Assembly (NCBI GenBank): GCA_002495525.1
Contig: DAFS01000048.1
Coordinates: 1 to 6,401, forward strand
Source: Euryarchaeota archaeon UBA89
GTDB taxonomy: Archaea; Thermoplasmatota; Poseidoniia; Poseidoniales; Thalassarchaeaceae
Length of the DNA stretch: 6,401 nt
Reading direction: 5' to 3'
Shown here: positions 1-6,199 of the stretch, in pieces
How positions within the stretch are numbered: position 1 is the first letter of the stretch
Layout of the letters: each line of letters starts with the position of its first letter
Position numbers and translations under genes: made by a program
The notes under the pieces: model-generated
What the model was told of the DNA's origin: nothing
The model's database searches: none
Seen by the model: the letters and a program-made list of their open reading frames with translations, nothing else

Positions 1-20
1 CACCATTTGTCTTCACTCAT
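1..20 (-). CDS. 5' end of a gene leaving the window, product unknown
   Basis: Only six complete codons are visible, reading M-S-E-D-K-W, so no family can be assigned. The start is supported by a GGTGA motif (minus strand, positions 31-27) placed six bases before the ATG; it matches the GGTGA part of the archaeal Shine-Dalgarno consensus. An in-frame TGA lies just upstream, so the ORF cannot extend further 5'. It is in the same direction as the Nudix/metallo-hydrolase gene, whose stop lies 62 bases upstream, so the two could share a transcript. No clear TATA box is seen at the leaderless distance. It could still be a chance ATG, because so little is visible. Confidence 0.42.
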
Positions 21-82
21 GAGTAGTCACCCGATTAATGCTAGAAGTTACAATTATTCATATTAACTGCGTCTTCTCTTAT

Positions 83-1627
83 TTAATATGAAAAAAATGA
101 ATATTTGCCGTTTTCATGAATAATTTCTCCAGATTTAATATGTGCTTTCAAATGTGACAAAGTCTGATCAATCAAAAGTTTAGGATGAGCATTCGGAGTA
201 TCCTCATATGATTTTTTAGCGATTCCCTGTAAATCAGAAAAATATTTCACAGCATCGAGTACTAATTGATGTCTTTTACTCCGATGATTGATATATCTGC
301 TCAATAATTTTTCAGGATTTGCTGAGAATGGACCATGGCCGGGGAATAAAAGAGGAGGATTTAATTCTTTCATTCTTTGTAATCCCTCTAGATATTTATT
401 CATATCTCCATCAGTCGAAGGAACAAGAATTGTACCAATTACAGCCACATTATCTCCACTTACAATACCAGCATCTCCAACCAAACAGATGTGACCTGGA
501 CAATGGCCTGGGGTATCAATTATATTCCAACATTCTGAAGAATTATTTCCCCTCAATACGAATGAATCATTTTCTTGTAAAATTCTATTGTTTTCTAGTT
601 TTGAAATAGCCTCTAGAGTCTCTTTACTGGCCCAAATTGGCGCCCTATACATTTTATCAATTTCTTCTAAATTGCCAATATGATCTTGGTGTTTATGTGT
701 GAAAATTGTTGCTATGATTTCACTTCCAGATAATCTTATTTCATTTATCTTTCTAGATAAAATTTCTAACGCATCTTTACTTTTAGCAGCTGGATCTATG
801 ATTACTCTTTCCCCTCCTGAAACACCTAAAACATAGCAATTTGTATGAGTTGCTGGAGGTAGTGTTTGAGTAGGTAATGGTATGCATTCAACACCTGGTG
901 CGAATTCTAAGACATGGTATCCTTCAGAAGGATTTATTGAGAGTTTATCAAAAGCTGATATCAAATCTCCACTTTGTTCTAATGATTCACAAATATCTCT
1001 AATCAGTGTTACTTGAGGGGGCGGTAATCTTACTTCATGGCTTAGCCATGATTGCAGAAGATCTTCTGGTTTCCACCACCTATATTCATCAAACTCAGAC
1101 ATACCTTTTGGAAATCTAGGTTCAATTTTTGAATCTCCGATAGAAAGATGATGGAATGTATTTGTAAATCTAATAGGTGCAAATGGCGGCATTGTCCTAA
1201 CAGCTATAATTTGTGAATTAAATTTTCCAATTTTTATTTCTCCATTTCTAACATAATCTGCCCATTCTTCTTTATCAATACATATTTTTTCTTGAATTTC
1301 TTCATTAACTAATTCTAGTGATCCTTTACCATCTGGGGAAAACCCTATTTCTTCAACAAGCTCTCTCAGCAAGGTAATACTTGTTACTGGATCTTGGGTG
1401 TTAGCCAACCATTCTGGATTTTCTTCAGAGACTCTTCTATCAGTACGGCTAACGCCACCTCCTGGAAATGCCCAGAAGTCAGGGAAAGAAGGAACTTCAG
1501 AGACTCTATGGCATAATAGTATCTCACCAATATTTCCATTCATTCTACTTACTATAAGTGAAGCAGATGGCCTAGGAGTTGCAACATTGGCTTTTGGTAA
1601 TTCCACGCCCTCGGGTAATTCATCCAT
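83..1627 (-). CDS. Nudix - metallo-beta-lactamase-fold hydrolase - winged helix fusion protein
   Basis: This 514-residue protein has three parts. Residues about 18-215 look like a Nudix hydrolase: FPGGG at 54-58 and the REL-VEE-IG core at 88-95, which supplies the metal-binding glutamates. The Nudix box carries about 16 extra residues between its glycine and REUxEE halves and lacks the usual first Glu (Pro80 is there). This resembles NUDT19/RP2-type enzymes, which act on CoA derivatives. Residues about 240-435 are a metallo-beta-lactamase-fold domain of the LACTB2/glyoxalase II-like group with all expected metal ligands: H311, H313, D315, H316, H375, D392, H431. Residues about 440-510 fit the small winged helix that follows such domains in LACTB2-like proteins. 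The protein is probably cytosolic, with no signal peptide or membrane segment. The ATG is preceded in frame by a TGA six codons upstream, so the start is well bounded; a GAGG lies four bases before it. Both hydrolase halves look intact. Substrates are unknown; acyl-CoA or nucleotide derivatives, or RNA for the MBL part, are possible. Confidence 0.88.
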   Translation of the reverse strand: MDELPEGVELPKANVATPRPSASLIVSRMNGNIGEILLCHRVSEVPSFPDFWAFPGGGVSRTDRRVSEENPEWLANTQDPVTSITLLRELVEEIGFSPDGKGSLELVNEEIQEKICIDKEEWADYVRNGEIKIGKFNSQIIAVRTMPPFAPIRFTNTFHHLSIGDSKIEPRFPKGMSEFDEYRWWKPEDLLQSWLSHEVRLPPPQVTLIRDICESLEQSGDLISAFDKLSINPSEGYHVLEFAPGVECIPLPTQTLPPATHTNCYVLGVSGGERVIIDPAAKSKDALEILSRKINEIRLSGSEIIATIFTHKHQDHIGNLEEIDKMYRAPIWASKETLEAISKLENNRILQENDSFVLRGNNSSECWNIIDTPGHCPGHICLVGDAGIVSGDNVAVIGTILVPSTDGDMNKYLEGLQRMKELNPPLLFPGHGPFSANPEKLLSRYINHRSKRHQLVLDAVKYFSDLQGIAKKSYEDTPNAHPKLLIDQTLSHLKAHIKSGEIIHENGKYSFFSY

Positions 1628-1700
1628 GAAGCCTCGAGGTGGTCAATGATTTCAAACCAGCCTGTCGAATGACTCAAGTCTATCAGGCTAATCGACAGTC
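1628..1700. promoter_or_regulatory. Divergent intergenic region with overlapping inverted repeats
   Basis: This 73-base spacer between the divergent Nudix-MBL and aldo/keto reductase genes is about 48% GC, clearly above the genes around it. It holds several symmetric elements. AGCCTG (1659-1664) pairs with CAGGCT (1684-1689). CTGTCGA (1662-1668) pairs with TCGACAG (1692-1698). The palindrome GACTCAAGTC is at 1671-1680 and CCTCGAGG at 1632-1639. A further AGTCA/TGACT pair (1697-1701 and 1706-1710) embraces the reductase start codon. The first two stems share bases and exclude each other. Both promoters must lie here or nearby, yet the only A/T-rich candidate is a weak ATTTCAAA at 1649-1656, about 26 bases from the Nudix-MBL ATG. 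An operator for a dimeric regulator is a reasonable inference; RNA structure is the alternative. Confidence 0.45.
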
Positions 1701-2549
1701 ATGATTGACTACGTGCCGATTAGTCACAGAGATAATGAAAATGGTACAAAACTCTTCGAAATTTTAATGCCTAGATTCGGTCTCGGCGTTTGGCAAATGG
1801 ATGATAACGAATGTAAGTCTTCTATTCTTCATGCATTACATAACGGTTATCGTCTAATTGATACAGCCACTGCCTATGGTAATGAAAATGCTGTAGGTGA
1901 AGCAATTAGAAGTTCAAAAATACCTAGAGATGAGATTTTTGTAGTAACCAAACTAAGAAGAGTCCATGCGACCGGTTTTGATGAAACAATATCACAATGC
2001 CGTGAAAGTCTCCAGCGTTTGGGTCTTGATTATGTTGATTTGTATTTGGTACACGCACCTCCCAAGAATATTTCAGTCCGTGGAGATGTATGGGAAGCTA
2101 TGGAAGCATGTCTTAAATTAGGATTGGCCAGATCAATTGGAGTCTCAAATTATGGAATAGATCATCTCAAGGATATGAAAGAATATGCAACTATTTTACC
2201 TTCGGTAAATCAAATTGAGGTACATCCTTGGCTACAAAGATTAGATTTAAGGCAAGCAAATGAGGAAATTGGTGCCATTACAATGGGGTATTCTCCTCTA
2301 GCTAGAGGGCATAGAGTCACAGATCCTGCATTAGTCTCTATAGCCCAATCTATTGGCTGTACTCCTGCTCAGGCTGCAATAAAATGGGTTTATGATACTG
2401 GTTCTATTACAATACCAAAATCAAGTAATCCTGAACGTATAATTGAAAATAAGGAGTCATTAAATATTGATATTTCTAATTTTATTGAAGATTTTTCTTT
2501 ACTTGAAGAATCTTATATTTCAGGATGGAATCCTACAATTGAACCATGA
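1701..2549 (+). CDS. Aldo/keto reductase, NADPH-type
   Basis: A 282-residue cytosolic oxidoreductase of the aldo/keto reductase (TIM-barrel) superfamily, which reduces aldehydes or ketones with NAD(P)H. The catalytic tetrad is complete: D54 and Y59 in LIDTATAYGN, K84 in VVTKLRR, H118 in YLVHAPP. Other family signatures are MPRFGLGVWQ (23-32), SIGVSNYG (145-152), QIEVHPW (171-177) and YSPLARG (197-203). The IPKSSNPERI segment (238-247) has the K, S and R spacing that binds the 2'-phosphate of NADPH. The chosen ATG is bounded by an in-frame TAA three codons upstream. It gives 22 residues before the MPRFG motif, somewhat longer than usual, so a later start at Met23 is conceivable but would remove the first beta strand. 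No Shine-Dalgarno is seen. The stop overlaps the next gene as ATGA. The physiological substrate cannot be read from sequence. Confidence 0.93.
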   Translation: MIDYVPISHRDNENGTKLFEILMPRFGLGVWQMDDNECKSSILHALHNGYRLIDTATAYGNENAVGEAIRSSKIPRDEIFVVTKLRRVHATGFDETISQCRESLQRLGLDYVDLYLVHAPPKNISVRGDVWEAMEACLKLGLARSIGVSNYGIDHLKDMKEYATILPSVNQIEVHPWLQRLDLRQANEEIGAITMGYSPLARGHRVTDPALVSIAQSIGCTPAQAAIKWVYDTGSITIPKSSNPERIIENKESLNIDISNFIEDFSLLEESYISGWNPTIEP

Positions 2550-2737
2550 GTGATAATATGAAAGAACCAGAGACTATTGAAGAAGAGTTAGAAATTATTG
2601 CTGCAGCATTAGAGGCTGGAATAGATCCTTTTCCTCCAAGAAAAGAATCGAAACCTCGAGCAAAAATTGCTCTAGGTTGGTTTATGATAATAATCATGAT
2701 TACTTGGGTTTCGGATATTCTTTATCGTTCACTGTAG
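2546..2737 (+). CDS. Small acidic tail-anchored membrane protein, function unknown
   Basis: A 63-residue protein I do not recognise. Residues 7-24 are Glu-rich and probably helical (EEELEIIAAALEAG). A basic, proline-rich linker follows (PFPPRKESKPRAK, 28-40), then one hydrophobic helix at about 41-59, leaving only four residues after it. This is a tail-anchored layout, with the acidic part expected in the cytosol. The ATG overlaps the aldo/keto reductase stop as ATGA, a classic translational-coupling arrangement; Met5 is an alternative start. The coupling, the coherent acidic/basic/hydrophobic layout and the absence of a competing ORF make it a likely real gene. It may tether a partner, possibly the reductase, to the membrane; that is inference only. 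Confidence 0.72.
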   Translation: MSDNMKEPETIEEELEIIAAALEAGIDPFPPRKESKPRAKIALGWFMIIIMITWVSDILYRSL

Positions 2738-2764
2738 AATTAAGTTTACCTGATTACTAATTCT
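2736..2764 (+). terminator. Possible stem-loop after the mini-protein gene
   Basis: AGAATTA (2736-2742) and TAATTCT (2758-2764) form a perfect seven-base inverted repeat around a 15-base loop, starting inside the mini-protein stop codon. The stem is weak and AT-rich, and no long T-run follows directly, so it could be chance. It sits where the reductase/mini-protein transcript would be expected to end, ahead of the next promoter. Confidence 0.22.
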
Positions 2765-2782
2765 GAGTGCAATAATATAAGA

Positions 2783-2790
2783 TTTATTTA
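2783..2790 (+). promoter_or_regulatory. TATA box of the peroxiredoxin-like gene
   Basis: TTTATTTA is centred 25-26 bases before the ATG at 2812 and preceded by the purine-rich ATAAGA, which could serve as a BRE. The spacing predicts a transcript beginning at or next to that ATG, a leaderless mRNA. This favours ATG 2812 over the in-frame TTG at 2791, which overlaps the promoter edge. Confidence 0.55.
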
Positions 2791-2811
2791 TTGATTGTTA
2801 ATGGATATGGT

Positions 2812-3354
2812 ATGCCACAGCTGAAAGTTGGTGACGATGCTCCGAATTTTATACTGCCTGCTATAGATGGAACCTTATTTGATATGTCTAATTTCAAGGG
2901 AAAACGTGTTATTCTCACATTCTTTAGATTTTCATCATGTCCATTTTGTAATATTAGAATAAATAGAATCTTGAAACGTTGGGAAGAATTTGATGATGAC
3001 ACAGTAATGGTCGGTGTTTTTGATGCAAAAATTGATGAATTGAAAAAAAGTATGAAACGCCATAATCCTCCCTTTTCAGTTGTTGCAGATGAGACCTATG
3101 AAAACTTTCTCAAAAATGATGTTAAAAAATCGTTCCTAAGATTTATTTTATCTCCGATGAAGGCTCCACTGACGATGTTGGAAGCCACTCTCAAAGGCTA
3201 TGTTCCGCTAACTTTATCAATTTCAAAACTTTCTACAATACCTGTAGATATTCTAATTGATGAAAACGGTAAAGTCGCCAAAGCGCATTACTGTAAAGAT
3301 ACAGTTGATCATTTACCTATAGAAGAATTAATCGCCTTTTCTAAAGGTGAATAG
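2812..3354 (+). CDS. Peroxiredoxin/thioredoxin-like protein with CPFC motif
   Basis: A 180-residue cytosolic thiol redox protein of the AhpC/TSA-redoxin superfamily. The N-terminus KVGDDAPNFILPAIDG (5-20) and the strand KRVILTFFRF (31-40) are typical of the family. The redox centre is C43-P-F-C46, a thioredoxin-type CxxC. The Pro and Thr/Ser of the canonical peroxidatic PxxxT/SxxC motif are absent, so peroxidase activity is uncertain and disulfide exchange is equally likely. VPVDILIDENGK-type segments (about 143-154) and the KDTVDHLP stretch (162-169) match a peroxiredoxin-like subfamily I remember from other prokaryotes; C161 is a third cysteine. I chose ATG 2812 over an in-frame TTG at 2791 because it begins the standard N-terminus and lies at the leaderless distance from a TATA box. 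It converges with the DoxX-like gene, seven bases between stops. Confidence 0.87.
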   Translation: MPQLKVGDDAPNFILPAIDGTLFDMSNFKGKRVILTFFRFSSCPFCNIRINRILKRWEEFDDDTVMVGVFDAKIDELKKSMKRHNPPFSVVADETYENFLKNDVKKSFLRFILSPMKAPLTMLEATLKGYVPLTLSISKLSTIPVDILIDENGKVAKAHYCKDTVDHLPIEELIAFSKGE

Positions 3355-3361
3355 TACAAAT

Positions 3362-3733
3362 TTAACCAAAATAAAGTATTAAGACGCACATTGCTAACAT
3401 TAGTGACGCGGGGATGGCCCTACTCAGAGGATCATCTTTTGTCTTGAGATGGCATATCACTGCTCCAGCCATCAAAATACCCATTGCCATTGCAGCATAT
3501 TGAACTAACTGATCATACCATATCCCAATAATCAACATAAATGCCAAAGTCAACTTTGTAGCACCGATTGCATAGACTGACCAATTAGGTAGTCCATAAA
3601 CTGCAAATTCCTCAAAAATATTTTCTGCATTGCCTGCGCGATAATTTGTATTTAGGCTGGGTCTAAAAATCCAAACGGCAAAGATTACCAAAGCTATGAT
3701 AATCTGTAGAGCCACCACTACTGTTCCCATCAT
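3362..3733 (-). CDS. DoxX-like four-helix integral membrane protein
   Basis: A 123-residue protein with four hydrophobic segments at about 4-23, 53-72, 77-96 and 106-122. It resembles the DoxX-like (DoxX_2) family: GATKL at the start of helix 2, GILMAGAVICHLKTKDDP at the end of helix 3 (C94, H95), and a hydrophobic last helix. These small membrane proteins are linked in the literature to quinone or thiol redox processes, but most have no defined function. The reading frame can be opened three codons earlier at a TTG (3742). ATG 3733 is preferred because a TATATA box lies 26-27 bases upstream of it, which predicts leaderless transcription. Met2 is also an ATG. It converges on the peroxiredoxin-like gene, so a redox association is suggestive but not shown. 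Confidence 0.8.
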   Translation of the reverse strand: MMGTVVVALQIIIALVIFAVWIFRPSLNTNYRAGNAENIFEEFAVYGLPNWSVYAIGATKLTLAFMLIIGIWYDQLVQYAAMAMGILMAGAVICHLKTKDDPLSRAIPASLMLAMCVLILYFG

Positions 3734-3756
3734 AACACGCAAATAGTAATTCTCTG

Positions 3757-3762
3757 TATATA
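3757..3762 (-). promoter_or_regulatory. TATA box of the DoxX-like gene
   Basis: On the minus strand this reads TATATA, preceded by the purine-rich ACAAAAG that suits a BRE. Its centre is 26-27 bases from the ATG at 3733, the archaeal TATA-to-start-site distance, so transcription should begin at the start codon itself. A bacterial -10 reading is possible, but no convincing -35 is seen. Confidence 0.6.
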
Positions 3763-3790
3763 CTTTTGTAATCGTTAATCAAGTCAGATT

Positions 3791-3802
3791 TTTATTATTA
3801 AC
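3791..3802 (+). promoter_or_regulatory. Candidate TATA element for the peptidase transcript
   Basis: TTTATTATTAAC lies about 26-30 bases before the ATG at 3825, which opens the short leader ORF ahead of the M14 peptidase. A second A/T element, TAAATA at 3816-3821, would instead give a start near 3845 and an 18-base untranslated leader. No TATA box stands at the leaderless distance from the peptidase ATG at 3863. Confidence 0.35.
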
Positions 3803-3824
3803 ATCTAAAAAAGGGTAAATACTG

Positions 3825-3866
3825 ATGCGAATGATTCTAGGTAGTGACCTCCACAGCAAAGCATGA
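3825..3866 (+). CDS. Putative 13-codon leader peptide overlapping the peptidase start
   Basis: An ATG-initiated ORF reading MRMILGSDLHSKA ends in a TGA that overlaps the peptidase ATG as ATGA, so termination here would place a ribosome on the peptidase start. That start has no Shine-Dalgarno of its own. The peptide resembles the first strand and SDLH metal motif at the N-terminus of calcineurin-like metallophosphoesterases, so it could be a relic of such a gene start; with 13 residues, chance is a real alternative. Whether it is translated cannot be told from sequence alone. Confidence 0.3.
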   Translation: MRMILGSDLHSKA

Positions 3867-5203
3867 GTCGATTGTGGGTGGTTGTAGTTTTGTCCTCATT
3901 ACTAGTCACTTCAGCATCTCCAATTGTCACAGCACAGATTGGACAACCAGATATTGTACAGGAACATTGGTATCACTCATATGCAACACTAACTCTTGAT
4001 TTGAATGAGTGGGCTGATGATTACCCTGAAATCATAATTTTATTTTCTATTGGAAAAACAGAACTAGGAAGAGAGATTTGGATGTTACAAATTTCAGACT
4101 GGAGCCAAGAAACAAAACCGGATGGCACCAACAAAGAAGTGGCTTATATTGACGGTGGTCACCATGGAAACGAACATCTAGGTACTGAATTAGCTTTTCT
4201 CACTGCTGAATATTACATTGAAGGGTGGGGAGATGGAGATCAGGAAGTAATTGATATTTTACAAACTACCGAGTTACATATTCTCATCATGTTAAATGCC
4301 GATGGAAATGATTTCGATACGAGATGGAATATAAATCAGGTTGATTTGAATAGAAATTATGACCATTATTGGAATACCTGCGATTCTACACAACCAGGAA
4401 GTAGTGCCTTTAGTGAATCAGAGACTCTTGCAAATTCAATTTACATGAATGAAGTAGTTCCAGATGCAGACCTCTATATTACAATGCACACAGGAGTTTG
4501 GATTATGCTTTATCCATGGGGTAAATGGCCAGAACAGCCATCAGATTGGGAGTTATTTCATCATATTCGGGATGATGTAAATGATAATATCTCAGACATA
4601 CCCATTCGAAATGCCAATCAAGGGCTCTATCCAAATTGTGGTACTAGCCGCGATTATGGATACGGCGTAATGGGTTTCCCAACATTCACCTTTGAAACAG
4701 ATGATGAACAATTTTTGTTGGGAACTGTGGAAGCTCTTTCAGATAGATTGGGGGAGGAATTAGATGTAATGAAGTATTTAGTTCAGAATATTTGGTATTG
4801 GCGTGCCAGATTAGTAATTGAAAGTTTTGAAATTACAGAGGACAAAATTGTTGCTGATGTTTCTAATCTTGGCCATGCAAGTACTTCAAATGCAACTTTC
4901 CATTATTCCGATTCTAGTGGGAACTTAATATGGCATTCAGAAAATTTTGGAGTTAATGCTACAAATCAATCTGAAATAATAGTTGGAACAAAGAATCTTA
5001 CTTTAGTCGGTGATGGGATATGGACTGTTCACTACCAAAAGAGAGTAATTGACTCTTCAACTTGGGTTGAAGAATTAATTGATGGATCTATAATTATGAT
5101 AGATTCAGGTGGTAAAGGACTTCTTCCAGCACCTTCATTATTTATTTATCTTCTATCATTAATTACTGCTGCAATAGCTAGAAAGAATATCTCAATTGAT
5201 TGA
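3863..5203 (+). CDS. Secreted M14-family zinc carboxypeptidase with C-terminal membrane anchor
   Basis: A 446-residue exported metallopeptidase. Residues 1-24 are a signal peptide (hydrophobic WVVVVLSSLLV core, likely cleavage after VTA). The M14 catalytic domain spans about 35-305. Zinc ligands are H101 and E104 in HHGNE and H209 in TMHTG; N163-R164 in DLNRNYD matches the substrate-carboxylate binding pair; E278 in FTFETDD is the general base; Y265 may be the substrate-covering tyrosine. A beta-sandwich-like region (about 313-412) follows, with sequons N343-A-T, N365-A-T, N368-Q-S and N378-L-T. The C-terminus has LLPAPS (420-425), a hydrophobic helix and R440-K441, like a sorting or anchor tail. 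It should trim peptides at the cell surface, fitting a protein-scavenging heterotroph. The frame is closed by a TGA six codons upstream. The nearest alternative reading is a D-stereospecific or gamma-type M14 peptidase. Confidence 0.9.
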   Translation: MSRLWVVVVLSSLLVTSASPIVTAQIGQPDIVQEHWYHSYATLTLDLNEWADDYPEIIILFSIGKTELGREIWMLQISDWSQETKPDGTNKEVAYIDGGHHGNEHLGTELAFLTAEYYIEGWGDGDQEVIDILQTTELHILIMLNADGNDFDTRWNINQVDLNRNYDHYWNTCDSTQPGSSAFSESETLANSIYMNEVVPDADLYITMHTGVWIMLYPWGKWPEQPSDWELFHHIRDDVNDNISDIPIRNANQGLYPNCGTSRDYGYGVMGFPTFTFETDDEQFLLGTVEALSDRLGEELDVMKYLVQNIWYWRARLVIESFEITEDKIVADVSNLGHASTSNATFHYSDSSGNLIWHSENFGVNATNQSEIIVGTKNLTLVGDGIWTVHYQKRVIDSSTWVEELIDGSIIMIDSGGKGLLPAPSLFIYLLSLITAAIARKNISID

Positions 5204-5221
5204 TTAACTAATTCTAAATTT

Positions 5222-5226
5222 GAGGT
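5222..5226 (+). promoter_or_regulatory. Shine-Dalgarno site of the deacetylase-family gene
   Basis: GAGGT ends seven bases before the ATG at 5234 and matches the anti-Shine-Dalgarno end of archaeal and bacterial 16S rRNA. It sits too close to the in-frame TTG at 5228, so it decides the start in favour of the ATG. Confidence 0.6.
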
Positions 5227-5233
5227 TTTGTGT

Positions 5234-6199
5234 ATGGTTTCAACTCAAATTGAGATTTTGCCGAATAAACCTTCATTCAATTTGTGGTATCATCCTTTGT
5301 ATACAGATGGAATTCATGATGAAGCACGTTTCCCCAAATATCGCTATCAAATGGTGCTGGAGATGCTCAAACAATCAAAGGAATTTAAAAAAATGTTAAT
5401 CCAAAAACCGGATCCAATCTCAAGAAAATCATTACTTCTTGCTCATGATGAAAATTATGTTGATGCATTCCTCAAAGGAAAGTTAAATGAAAAAGAGATG
5501 AGAAGAATTGGTCTTACTCCTTGGACTCCAAAGATGATAGAACGAACACTTTGCTTGACCGGTGGAGCCGTTAAAGCAACAATTCACGCCATAAAGCACG
5601 GTGGAATTACAGGAAATATGGCAGGAGGAACTCATCATGCTCACAGAGATTTCGGCTCAGGTTACTGTGTGTTCAACGATCTAGCCATCAGCGCGAAGTA
5701 TGCCCTTGAAAATCAAGGATTGAAACGCGTAGTAATTCTAGATCTTGATGTACATCAAGGCGATGGAACAGCAACAATACTGGCAAATGATATTCGAACT
5801 CGTACTATTTCAGTACACTGTTCTACGAACTTTCCATTCCGAAAATCTGTTAGTGATTTTGATCTACCTATCGAGCCAGAATCAGGTGATGATTTGTACC
5901 TTGAAAAAGTTCGTGAGGCTGTTAAATTAAGTCTAGATTTTGAGCCAGATATCGTCTTTTTCCAAGCAGGAGTTGACGGACTCGAGCATGATCATTTGGG
6001 GAAGCTCAATGTTACTAAAGAAGGGATGAAAATAAGAAATCAGTACGTTTTTGAGAAGATGCTTGATTACAGAATTCCGACGGTCATTTTCATGGGTGGA
6101 GGCTATTCTAAACCAATTAAGCACACTATTGATTCATTTTATGATTTATTCATTGATGCATCGATTTGGAATGAGCGCTGGTGGAACCAGTCTATTTAA
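5234..6199 (+). CDS. Class IV-type histone deacetylase family amidohydrolase
   Basis: A 321-residue cytosolic zinc deacylase of the arginase/deacetylase fold. All active-site elements are present: the H134-H135 charge relay in GGTHHAH, zinc ligands D172 and H174 in LDLDVHQGDGT and D248 in AGVDGLEHDHLG, and Y291 in MGGGYS. The RFPKYRYQML-type N-terminus (32-40), the RRIGLTPW segment (90-97) and the NFPFRKSVSD stretch (199-208) point to the class IV (HDAC11-like) prokaryotic group. These enzymes remove acyl groups from lysines or from small molecules such as acetylpolyamines; the substrate here is unknown. The usual DPLG/DRLG motif reads DHLG (253-256). ATG 5234 is chosen over the in-frame TTG 5228 because of the GAGGT site. 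It lies 30 bases after the M14 peptidase in the same direction, with no strong TATA box between, so co-transcription is plausible. Confidence 0.92.
   Translation: MVSTQIEILPNKPSFNLWYHPLYTDGIHDEARFPKYRYQMVLEMLKQSKEFKKMLIQKPDPISRKSLLLAHDENYVDAFLKGKLNEKEMRRIGLTPWTPKMIERTLCLTGGAVKATIHAIKHGGITGNMAGGTHHAHRDFGSGYCVFNDLAISAKYALENQGLKRVVILDLDVHQGDGTATILANDIRTRTISVHCSTNFPFRKSVSDFDLPIEPESGDDLYLEKVREAVKLSLDFEPDIVFFQAGVDGLEHDHLGKLNVTKEGMKIRNQYVFEKMLDYRIPTVIFMGGGYSKPIKHTIDSFYDLFIDASIWNERWWNQSI

Noticed and set aside
19..66. Fifteen-codon plus-strand ORF at the left edge.
   Set aside because: It has no Shine-Dalgarno or TATA support, and its ATG is the palindromic partner of the better supported minus-strand start.
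288..609. Two plus-strand ORFs of 68 and 96 codons.
   Set aside because: They lie wholly inside the well-supported Nudix-MBL gene on the other strand and have no recognisable motifs.
1398..1649. Plus-strand ORF of 83 codons.
   Set aside because: It is antisense to the Nudix-domain coding region, whose motifs are clear, and it matches nothing.
2784..3002. Minus-strand ORF of 72 codons.
   Set aside because: It is antisense to the CPFC redox gene and covers that gene's promoter.
5745..6124. A plus-strand ORF of 61 codons and a minus-strand ORF of 63 codons.
   Set aside because: Both are out-of-frame shadows within the deacetylase-family gene, including its zinc-ligand region.
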